In this document: positions 1 to 9,225 of the stretch, piece by piece
Position numbering within the stretch: position 1 is the stretch's first letter
Layout: each line of letters begins with the position of its first letter
Assembly (NCBI GenBank): GCA_010094045.1
Contig: ML986650.1
Span: 50,073-114,072 of the forward strand
Reading direction: 5' to 3'
DNA: 64,000 nucleotides
Source of the DNA: Lojkania enalia
Lineage: Eukaryota; Ascomycota; Dothideomycetes; Pleosporales
Notes under the pieces: generated by a model
Seen by the model: the letters and a program-made list of their open reading frames with translations, nothing else
What the model was told of the DNA's origin: nothing
Database searches by the model: none
Translations under genes and position numbers: made by a program

Positions 1-95
1 TCTTTAAGGAGAGGGTGTAGTTCTTTAAGGAGAGGGTGTAGTTCTTTAAGGAGAGGGTGTAGTTCTTTAAGGAGAGGGTGTAGTTCTTTAAGGAG
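1..95. repeat. 21-bp tandem repeat at window edge
   Basis: Four exact head-to-tail copies of a 21-base unit (TCTTTAAGGAGAGGGTGTAG plus T) occupy 1-84. A fifth copy starting at 85 diverges after about 11 bases. The array probably continues upstream of the window, so its true copy number is unknown. No coding sense is apparent. Confidence 0.95.
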
Positions 96-1250
96 CAGGT
101 GATCCTGTAGTCTCAGAAGAAGTATAGAGAATACTACGGGAAGAGCAGGGTGCCTGCTTCAGAGAGCTGAACGTAAGTGAAGAAAGGGTGGGAGGCAGTT
201 ACTGTAGAGCAGTACTTGGATTGTAATACTTTCCGTATAGCAGATGTGCTTACAGTGTTAATACAATCACGAAGAATGCTGGAGAAGAAAGGTGTCGGCT
301 TCGGAAGTCCTTGCGCAAGTAGGAAAGCTTTAATGTGTCAGCCTATCTTAGTCTTTAATATGTAAATGCTTAGAGGTTGAAGGATATATAGTCGAAGAAG
401 TAAAAGAGTGGAATACTGGGAGAAAAGGAGGATCCCTACTTCGAGGGTCCTAGCATAAATAGGTATCACGTCAGAATAAGTACGATGGATGCGAAATGTG
501 ATCGACTTTACTATGAATTGCTGTATTCTTCGATGGAGCCGCTCTCAAGGTATCCGAGCCTATAAGAATAATATGTTTTCGTTGTGTGCGTGAGGGGCTC
601 CTAGTGTTTTATAAATTGTATAGTACTATCACAATGGGAAAGTTTTCGAAAGTTAATACGTTTTTGCGTAGAGAAGCTGTGGAACACTAGAGCAAGTATA
701 AAAAAAATGCCGGGGGAAAAAGTAGAATACCTGTTTCAGATGTGGAAGCATTGTTTTAGAGATGGGTTTGGTTCCTTTGGATTTCATTCCTAGGCGCTAG
801 ACTAGATGTAATATGATCTTGCAAATCCTACCAATTAATCAATAGTGCCGCCATCTGTACGCTAATTTGTAGCGTTGGAAAATTAACATGAGAAGCTGAG
901 GAGAAAGCGAAATGCTTACTACAGATAGTAGAGTGTTATTTGAGGGAATAGTCTTTAGTTTCCACGGATATGAATATTGAATTTTAGACGGAGAGCCCAG
1001 CATGCTTCTAGAAAGCTTGCGGATCAATACAGCACTTGCGAGTACATTGATTCGAGGAAATAGAAAACACATGGGAAATAATGCTAGGGAAAAGCGGAAT
1101 TCCTGCTTCAGACAGGGAGGCGTCATCGACGAGGGGAGATTTCGAGTTCTCTAGATGTATTCTTGGTTCTGGATGTTGAACCCGAATTTCAAAACCCCAT
1201 GAATGACATGCTAACGCCCGGAAGATGTGAGGTTGTGTCGGCCAATTAGA
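96..1250. repeat. Degenerate interspersed repeat region, no gene
   Basis: This AT-rich stretch holds no credible gene. A diverged core of about 50 bases, AATRCTGGGAAAAG-like and followed by CCTGCTTCAGA-like sequence, recurs near 129-187, 273-326, 411-467, 700-758 and 1076-1134. A much weaker copy may lie near 560. Spacing is roughly 140 bases or a multiple. The copies differ by substitutions and small indels, as expected of an old tandem or satellite-like array that has been mutated. Short reading frames here (for example 177-365) have no family resemblance and are not called. Confidence 0.5.
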
Positions 1251-1537
1251 GGATGACCCGATTGTTGCGGGAAGATACGCGACTCCAGTAGTTGAACACC
1301 ACAGTCCTCCCCGCTTCTCCGTCTGCGTTCCCCTCGGCCGTCGCTGGGTTCCTCACGGCTCGTGGTGGATTGTTACTACGCCCACCGTTGGTCTGCACGG
1401 CGACGATCCACGATTGCAGATCGGCTCAACCTCTATCTCTATTTCTGGAAATATTTATCCCCCAACAATTGGAGGCCACGACATAATTTGCGTCCAGCTC
1501 TACTCCACACCATGTATCCTGCGACGAAAGGTACAGC

Positions 1538-3436
1538 ATGTGGAAATCCTCGAATATCTTCCTCAGAGCCATCAGACGGCCTCCAATTGCGATATCCGGT
1601 CTTAGTCGGAAGCTTCGCAAGTCGCAGCCTCCTTCGCGCCCTCACAGATATCTCCCCTCCCACCGCCGATATTTCCACGAATACTTTATAACACACTTGC
1701 CATCGACGTCGCTACATCCAGACTCGCGATCGGTCGCCGGACCGCATCACAGGCTTCCCAGAGATAAGAGCACGCCCCATGAGCCAAGAGGAACGAACCG
1801 GTCGCCCGCCGCCGCCCCGCCTATGGTCGGCGCGTCGAGGGAGATGACGGTTGTGCGCATACCATTGAAGAGTGCAAAACATCACTTTGGGGTCTCATTA
1901 GCCCGCGGAACGCGACCATACAATGAGGATGCGTTTCAAGCAGGAACCATCGATATCCCCGCATTCGCGAAGCGACGCCCGATGTCCTTAACGCGGAAGC
2001 CTAGCGGTGGTATCCACAACGAAGTAACACCGGCGGGAAGCTCCTCGGGAGATCCCCAGGTCTTCTATTTTGGCGTCTTTGATGGGCATGGCGGCAACGA
2101 GTGCTCAGACTTTCTAAGGGAGGAATTGCATAACTACATCGAGGGCGCAACGAACCTCTTCGAGCTAGAGAGTAGCCTAAAAGTCAAAGACCCAGATCGG
2201 AGATTTGTTGGTTGGCCAAGCAGTATGGGTGAGGCAGACCATGCAAATCTCGGGGCTATTGATTCTGATGAAGCTGCGAAGGAGAGTCTGGATGCAATCG
2301 AGACACATACGCCACCAGGTGTTGAGCCCCTTAAACCTCCCGAACCCGGGACCAAAGGAAGACCGCCCGCATCAGGTGTCGAAAGCACAGAGGATCCGCT
2401 AGATAGCTCTCCGCCCGTCAAGCAGTCGGAAAGCGTAAGAAAGGCTGAAGAGCTGGAACGCAGCTTAGTTAAGGACTGGAAGGAGCTAGTTGGCGGTTAC
2501 TACAGACGGTTCAGACCAGAGTTCTTCTCCATGTCTGCTGGTGGCCGGGGCCACGCTGCTGAGCAAGAAGTCGTCTCGAAGCGTCTCTCACCGACCTCGA
2601 GCATATCGAATGACGTGTCGGAAGGTATTGGTATCGAAACGGTTCTAGAATATGCATTCTTGAAGGCTGACTATGACTTCGTGTCGGCCCAAGTTGGCAA
2701 GCAAGACGAAGATCCGGTCCTTGCGGATAAAGCTATCAACGAGGGTGATATCCTGGGTTATCCATCGCGGTCAGGTAGGCCTATCGGCGGGTCGAAGCGC
2801 TTCAAGGGTGGCAGTACATGTAGCATTGCTCTCATTTCAACGCCGACGCCTACACCGTTCTGGCACCCAGCGTCTCCGTCCACCATAGTCACAGCCCATG
2901 TGGGAGATACTAGAATACTCCTGTGCAACACGGCAACCGGCCTCGCCATCCCGTTGACATCGAACCACCACCCCTCGTTACCCGAAGAAGCCACCCGTCT
3001 CCGCCGCTACGCTGCCACCTTCGTCACCGATTCTTTCGGCGAAGAGCGTGTCTCTGGTCTCGCCAATACCCGCTCTTTCGGCGACATGGCGTCGAAACGT
3101 ATCGGCGTATCTGCTGAACCGGAGATCCGCCGCGTCGACCTTGCCCCCGCGGAGTACAGCTTCATTGTCCTTGTATCGGACGGCGTCTCCGGCCATCTCA
3201 GCGACCAGGAGATTGTTGATATCGTTAAAGAGGCCAGGACTCCAGAGCAAGCGGCCAGAGACGTCACTAGTTTTGCGACCGAGGTCAGCCCGGACGCAGA
3301 CAACGCGACGACACTGGTGGTTAGATTGGGGGGCTGGGAGAGGCGGAGTGAGGGAGGCCTGGGGAGTATGGGCACGAAGGAGATGAGGGATTGGAGAAAG
3401 AACGAGGCGGAGAACCCCAGAGGGAGGATGTATTAA
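1538..3436 (+). CDS. PP2C-family protein phosphatase, probably mitochondrial (Ptc6-like)
   Basis: Metal-dependent Ser/Thr phosphatase of the PPM/PP2C family, 632 aa in one exon. Signature motifs appear in order: RPYNEDAF near residue 127, FGVFDGHGG near 178, GGSTCSIALI near 424, the HVGDTR strand near 452, LANTRSFGD near 508, LVSDGVSGHLSD near 545 and DNATTLVVR near 588. The aspartates that bind the two metals are all present. The first 90 residues are rich in Arg and Ser with almost no acid, ending in an RRYF-like stretch, which resembles a mitochondrial presequence. A large linker (about residues 195-330) is inserted between the first motifs and the rest of the fold. The match to yeast Ptc6, a mitochondrial phosphatase, is inferred from the presequence and overall build. 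A downstream Met is possible because the 5' limit is not fixed. Confidence 0.85.
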   Translation: MWKSSNIFLRAIRRPPIAISGLSRKLRKSQPPSRPHRYLPSHRRYFHEYFITHLPSTSLHPDSRSVAGPHHRLPRDKSTPHEPRGTNRSPAAAPPMVGASREMTVVRIPLKSAKHHFGVSLARGTRPYNEDAFQAGTIDIPAFAKRRPMSLTRKPSGGIHNEVTPAGSSSGDPQVFYFGVFDGHGGNECSDFLREELHNYIEGATNLFELESSLKVKDPDRRFVGWPSSMGEADHANLGAIDSDEAAKESLDAIETHTPPGVEPLKPPEPGTKGRPPASGVESTEDPLDSSPPVKQSESVRKAEELERSLVKDWKELVGGYYRRFRPEFFSMSAGGRGHAAEQEVVSKRLSPTSSISNDVSEGIGIETVLEYAFLKADYDFVSAQVGKQDEDPVLADKAINEGDILGYPSRSGRPIGGSKRFKGGSTCSIALISTPTPTPFWHPASPSTIVTAHVGDTRILLCNTATGLAIPLTSNHHPSLPEEATRLRRYAATFVTDSFGEERVSGLANTRSFGDMASKRIGVSAEPEIRRVDLAPAEYSFIVLVSDGVSGHLSDQEIVDIVKEARTPEQAARDVTSFATEVSPDADNATTLVVRLGGWERRSEGGLGSMGTKEMRDWRKNEAENPRGRMY

Positions 3437-4475
3437 ACGACGTTCTTGCGAGATAACTGCTTGTGTATATGGAAGGCACGGTCTGGGCTGTATTCTGGAA
3501 AAGAGGACGGAACGGCAGAGCCCATCGCTTTGGACACCGGTTTGGTCTATGGGCGAGATCTTGCATGGCTGGCGTTTGGAGACAGGTGGGAGCATCTTCG
3601 GGATTCCTTCTGTAATTCTATGTGCGAAGTTTTGTATGTAGTTGAAGACTTCGGAGCTATGCATCAGGGCTGGAGCATCTATCTCCGGAGGCATACGGGT
3701 AGGCAAATCAAGGAGGTCACGCGACCGTACACTGCACGTAGAAGTGCCCATGCTGACGGTAGGTATAGAGCCGTATAACCTAGCCCTGGTGATGTTCTAG
3801 ACACAGGCAAGGGCTGGGGAGACGGCACCACGTCTCGCAGAAGAGCTGATGCCGTATACCTTAAGCGTGGCACCGGCGAGTATGACCGGCGAGGGGGGGG
3901 GGGGCCGTTCTGCGCGACGCAATCATGACATTCACCCTGGGATGCTGCACAGGGTTCTGGCGGCTGGGCTGCAGCCGGGAAGCTCAAGCGGATCTGGGGG
4001 CAAGCGAGCCAATGGGCGGCGCAGAGCCGGTTTGGCTGCCTCGCTCCTGCCGCAGCGAAATGGTAGACAATTGCGCCTGCCCAACACTTCGCTCTCCACC
4101 GCCGCTGCGCCTCTCGCCTGCTCGCTCGCGGTCCCCCGGCCGAGTGTTTTGGCTGCCTACCGCATATACCACCTCCTACCTCCTGCACTGCGCGCGTTTC
4201 CTGGCCTTTTAGACTCGCTCAGTGCGTCGGCGTCGTGGTGTGGGGCGCGGTCTGTCAGAAAGCAGTTTACGCTATTTCTTCACGTGTTTGGCCCTGCCTA
4301 CGCTCGATCTACTTTCGCTTCAAAATCCCTCCCTACGCGGCCGCCCACCGCATCTTCCACGCCTTTCCTTTTCCCCCGCGGCAGCCCACCCAAAACATCC
4401 CCGCGACACCCTTCTTGCTTCTGCCACACTCTCTAGAATATCCTTTTTAAGCCCCACAGTTGCCCTCCTGCAATC
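3437..4475. other. Intergenic: PP2C 3' end and kap95 promoter
   Basis: No gene is supported here. The stretch has a 12-base G run near 3893-3904 and becomes strongly C/T-rich from about 4290 to the importin start. Such pyrimidine tracts are common just upstream of start codons in highly expressed filamentous-fungal genes. Confidence 0.6.
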
Positions 4476-7400
4476 ATGGATATCAACCAGGTGTTGGAGG
4501 GGACTCTCTCTCCTGGTACGTTTACCCTTCACCGCGTAGCCTTGGAGCCTCTCTGGGACTCGACTGACGCTCTTGCAGATGCTAACATCCGTACGAGCGC
4601 CGAGCAGCAGCTCACCCAGGCCGCTGAGGCCGACTTCGTGAGTAGCCCGCTCTCCGCCGAGCAGGCGCCCGTCTGCTTGTCTTAGACCAGCCCACTAATC
4701 CGTGCCTTGCCCACTGTAGTCTCAGTATCTTACCATTCTCGGCCAAGAGCTTGCAAATGAGCAGGCCGCCCCTCACATTCGAACCGCCGCCGGTCTTGCG
4801 CTCAAGAATGCCTTCTCTGCACGCGAATATGCCCGGTTACGTCAGGTCCAAGAGCGCTGGCTCAACTTGAACCCAGAAATCAAGTCGAGCGTCAAGGCGC
4901 TAGCCCTCCGCACACTGTCCTCCCCCGATGCGCGCGCCGGCCAGTCTGCTGCCCAGTTTATCTCCTCTATTGCAGCGATCGAGTTACCCCGCCAACAATG
5001 GCCAGAGCTGATGCCCACCCTAGTTGAAAATGTCGGCCAGGGCGCCGATCACCAGAAGCAGGCTTCGCTGACCACAATTGGCTTCATCTGCGACACCGAC
5101 GACCTCGACTTGCGGGAATCTTTGCAGCACCACTCAAACGCCATCCTCACCGCTGTTGTGCAAGGTGCCCGCAAGGAGGAGCCCAACAATGATGTCCGAA
5201 ATGCTGCTATTTCGGCGCTCAGCGACTCTATCGAGTTCGTCCGGTCTAACTTTGAGAACGAGGGCGAGCGGAACTACATCATGCAGGTGATTTGCGAAGC
5301 TACCCAAGCAGAAGATAGCCGTATCCAACAAGGCGCATACGGATGTCTGAATCGAATCATGGGCTTGTACTATGACAAGATGAGGTTCTACATGGAGAAG
5401 GCACTCTTCGGGCTTACCATTCAGGGCATGAAGAATGACGAAGAAGACGTCGCTAAGCTCGCCGTCGAATTCTGGTGTACTGTTTGCGAGGAGGAAATCG
5501 CAATCGAAGACGACAATGCTCAGGTACGCTCCGAAATCAGGCTGCTCTTGGCTCATACCGTGCTAACATTTGCCATAGGCTCAAGCCGAGGGTTCCACTG
5601 AGTTGAGGAACTATTTCAACTTTGCCCGAGTGGCCACACAGGAAGTAGTTCCCGTGCTACTCGAACTTCTAGCGAAACAAGATGAGGATGCTTCTGATGA
5701 CGAGTACAACATCTCCCGCGCCGCGTATCAGTGTCTGCAACTTTGGGCACAGTGCGTTGGCAGTGGTGTTGTGCCCCCAGTGCTTGCCTTCGTTGAAAAG
5801 AACCTTCGATCAGAAGACTGGCACTATCGGGATGCCTCCGTGTCCGCTTTTGGATCCATCATGGACGGTCCAGAGCAACACGTCTTGGACCCGATCGTCA
5901 AGCAAGCACTGCCTGTTTTGATCGCAATGATGGATGACCAGGTAGTCCACGTCAAAGACTCCGCAGCCTACGCCCTTGGCCGTATTTGTGAGACAGTGCC
6001 TGAGAGCGTCGATGCTCAACAGCATCTACCCTCTCTGATCGGTGCTCTATTCACTGGCTTGTCAAGTCATCCAAAAATGGCGGCCTCCTGCTGCTGGGCT
6101 TTGATGAATTTGGCTGACAGGTTCAATGGAGAACCAGGCTGCCAGACTAATCCTCTGTCACCTCATTTTCAACAAAGCGTCACGCATATCCTTCAGGTCA
6201 CCGAGCGGGCCGATGCCGATAACCAGCTGCGGACTGCAGCATATGAAGTACTGAACGCCTTTGTCACAAACTCTGCTACGGACAGCATTGGACTGGTTGC
6301 CACTTTGTCGAATGTTATCCTGGAGCGTCTGGAAAAATCAATTGCTCTTCAGTCGCAAGTCATTAGTGTCGAGGATAAATTGACACTCGAAGAGATGCAG
6401 ACCAGCTTGGCTAGCGTTGTTATGGTCCGTATATATATGCCCCCCCCACCCCCCGCCTTTTTTTTTTTTCCTTTAAGTGTTTGCTAATCCATGAATAGTC
6501 AATTGTCCAACGTCTAGAGGGAGACATTAGGCCGCAGGCGGACCGGATCATGCAAATTCTTCTACAGCTACTTTCAACTGTTGGAGGGAAGTCTACTGTC
6601 CCTGATACCGTGTTCGCCGCGATTGGCTCAATAGCAACGGCATTGGAGGAGGACTTCATCAAGTACATGGAAGCGTTCACACCTTACTTGTACAACGCTC
6701 TCGGTAATCAAGATGAGCCTGGTCTCTGCTCAATGGCAATTGGCCTGGTCAGTGACATTACCCGCTCTCTTGGTGAAAAAGTCCAGCCATTCTGCGATGC
6801 TTTCATGAACTATCTCCTCAACAACCTTAGGGTAAGTACATTTGCTTCCAAACTCCATACTTGTGCACTAACAAATTGAAACAGAGTAACCAACTCGGCA
6901 ATCAGTTCAAACCAGCTATTCTCCAATGCTTTGGCGATATTGCGCAGGCAATAGGTGGACATTTTGAGACTTATCTTGCTGTTGTAGCACAAGTTCTCCA
7001 GCAAGCGTCCTCAGTGTCGCTCAACTCGGACGGAAATTTTGAGATGATGGATTATATCACCTCGCTTCGAGAGGGTATTATGGATGCGTGGGACGGCTGC
7101 ATTATCGCAATGAAGTCGAGTGGCAAGAGTATGTTCACGCCTTCGAAAGGCATTGCCCCAACCCAAACTAACAAAGAGTATAGCCCAACTGATTGTTCCA
7201 TATATTGACTCCATCTTCAATCTACTCCGTATTGTTCACCAGGATACTAATCGCACGGAGGCATTGCTGCGATCGTCGTGCGGTGTCATTGGGTGCGTCT
7301 GCTCCACATAAAAGCTCCCTTTCAGTTGCTAATCGAATCCAGGGACCTTGCTGATGCCTTTCCTAATGGCGACTTCCGGGAGTATTTCCGACATGATTTT

Positions 7401-7615
7401 CTCACAGCAATGACGAGAGAGACGCGCAGCAATGCTGATTTCCAGCCTCGTACACGAGATACCGCTCGATGGGCTCGTGAGCAAATCAAGCGCCAAGTTG
7501 GTTCGTCTCTACCCTGGTTCTTTTTGTCCCGTCTCAACACGCTCTATCTTTCATACATATTATCTTCCATATCACTAATTATTTGCTAGGTGGAAACCAA
7601 GGCATAATGGCTTAA
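4476..7615 (+). CDS. kap95: Importin subunit beta-1 (karyopherin Kap95)
   Basis: Nuclear import receptor that binds importin alpha or cargo directly, docks at FG nucleoporins and is released by Ran-GTP. I assemble nine exons: 4476-4515, 4579-4637, 4720-5523, 5579-6424, 6499-6831, 6885-7128, 7184-7292, 7343-7500 and 7590-7615. They join in frame to 872 aa, the usual fungal Kap95 length. The start MDINQVLEGTLSP continues across intron 1 into DANIRTSAEQQLTQAAEADF, typical of the first HEAT repeat. HEAT repeats fill the protein, including the acidic DEDASDDEYN loop near residue 320. The gene ends in a short exon coding GGNQGIMA. Intron 4 (6425-6498) has a weak donor (GTCCGT) and C and T homopolymers, but only that junction keeps the family sequence in frame. 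Identification is firm; the last two junctions are less certain. Confidence 0.95.
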
Positions 7616-7776
7616 ACACTCCAAGCCCCCCCGCCTTTCCCTCCCCCCGTGCTGTGTGGAATGCCTCGAACAAGGGTTTGTTTGCTGGATACTCCTTCAA
7701 GAGATTATCCGGCAGTTAACTAAACCTTTTGCTCCCAGGCTATGCCCCAAGGCCCACACGGTCTACCGGTCGCGCT

Positions 7777-7864
7777 TGGGAACCTATACCCTCTCCTTTC
7801 GATCATTCCGGCCATGGCCCTACCAGTCACAGAATATGGGAACCTACACCCTCTCCTTTCGATC
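7777..7864. repeat. Short direct repeat, two copies 60 bp apart
   Basis: The sequence GGGAACCTATACCCTCTCC followed by TTTCGATC at 7778-7804 recurs at 7838-7864 with one substitution (TATACC versus TACACC). The 33 intervening bases do not repeat. The element lies about 160 bases after the kap95 stop, so it may be in the 3' UTR. Confidence 0.85.
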
Positions 7865-8661
7865 CCCGACCATCACCTCGAAGCACGTGAGCAGTCGGTC
7901 ATGCTGCCTTCGCCGAATTGCGATTGAACGAGATGCACCCAGGGTCTAGGAAATCACTAGGTTCCCTTCACTGATAGGTTTATTCCGATTCCGAGCACCA
8001 ACCGTTAGCCTGAACCGGCCAGACGATCCCGCACCCATTCAACAGGATCCGACACCACAGCCTAGACATCCATACACAGCCTACACCAAACCTAGTCCCA
8101 TCCGCCACGCCCCCGAAAACCTCGATAACACATCTCCAAGAAGTCTTGTAGCACAAAAGTCATGTAAGGTGGACATACGCCCTGTTTTTGGAAGGGAGGT
8201 ATTGTACCGCCAGGAGAACTGAATATTCACTCGTATGAATCACATCCTACCACATCGATGCCCATTTGTAGTTGTTTTTTAATCCACACCGAAATTTCCC
8301 TAGACCATTACTCGTCCCGTTTTGCCCACTTCGCACCGCTTAGACGTGATACTACTGCCTTGCCGGCCCTGGGCGCCCTACCTACTGAATCCTGTGCACG
8401 ATTATATATGTATGGTAATGTATAGACTGCGTTTCCCTTGACCTTTTTCCGCTTAGGGTGGGTGACCATGAGGGCTTGTGCTATACCTATGCTTAATAGC
8501 TCTTTATTAGGTAGATAGATAGAAGGCCTTTTGTTCCGGTGGGAAATTGAAAATATATCCGTAATAGGTATGCATATGCAGGAAACTGTTGTCTTAACCT
8601 TGTCTTCGATTCGTGCATCGGAACGATGTGCTGCTTGTGGATGAGTGATTAGCCAAGTGGA

Positions 8662-8679
8662 ATATATATATATATATAT
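8662..8679. repeat. AT dinucleotide microsatellite
   Basis: Nine consecutive AT units in the intergenic region between kap95 and hsp98. Confidence 0.9.
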
Positions 8680-8847
8680 TTGAATGGCTAGTCATTGTAA
8701 ATCTAATTTGCACATCAGATCATGATGCATCCCATCACAAAAAAACACGTGGGAAAAGCTCATGTATTTGGGGTAGACGTTTTTATTCTGCCTATTTCGA
8801 TTCCATTGCATTCAATGCTCGGTCAATCCAATCAATCGCCTAGAATT

Positions 8848-8873
8848 TATATATATATATATATATATATATA
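8848..8873. repeat. TA dinucleotide microsatellite
   Basis: Thirteen consecutive TA units, about 350 bases beyond the hsp98 stop codon. Confidence 0.9.
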
Positions 8874-9225
8874 CAGGATTCTCTAATCCTACTATTCCTT
8901 CTTTTCTTTTGCGACCATCAATGCACAATACCCAATATCTCATATTCAGAAAAGAAGCAAACTGAACCGTAAAAACGCCTAGGCGCCTCGCTCCTGCTTT
9001 CCCTTTTATATGTATGCCCAAGAGGGATAGAAATGCGTTACAAAATGTCATCAATCGTGAAAAGAAAGGCATAAGGTTGCTAGCAGGTCAGGAGGAAGAA
9101 GAAGGCCTCTCGGTGACCTAACCTTAGCTAAAGAATTGACCAACTGCGCGTCTCCTCTCACTGTATTACTTGCCAATACCATCAACCTATTCACATTTAA
9201 TTAGTTAATCATGTTCCCGTTCCAT

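Larger units (their letters stand above)
7616..9225. other. Intergenic: convergent 3' ends of kap95 and hsp98
   Basis: No gene is supported in these 1.6 kb between convergent genes. A 27-base direct repeat (TGGGAACCTAYACCCTCTCC and flanking bases) occurs twice exactly 60 bases apart, at 7777-7804 and 7837-7864. Two AT dinucleotide microsatellites are present further down. Confidence 0.7.

Noticed and set aside
3893..3904. 12-base G run as a quadruplex or regulatory element
   Set aside because: A single homopolymer does not provide the four separate G tracts of a usual quadruplex, and run length may be a sequencing artefact.
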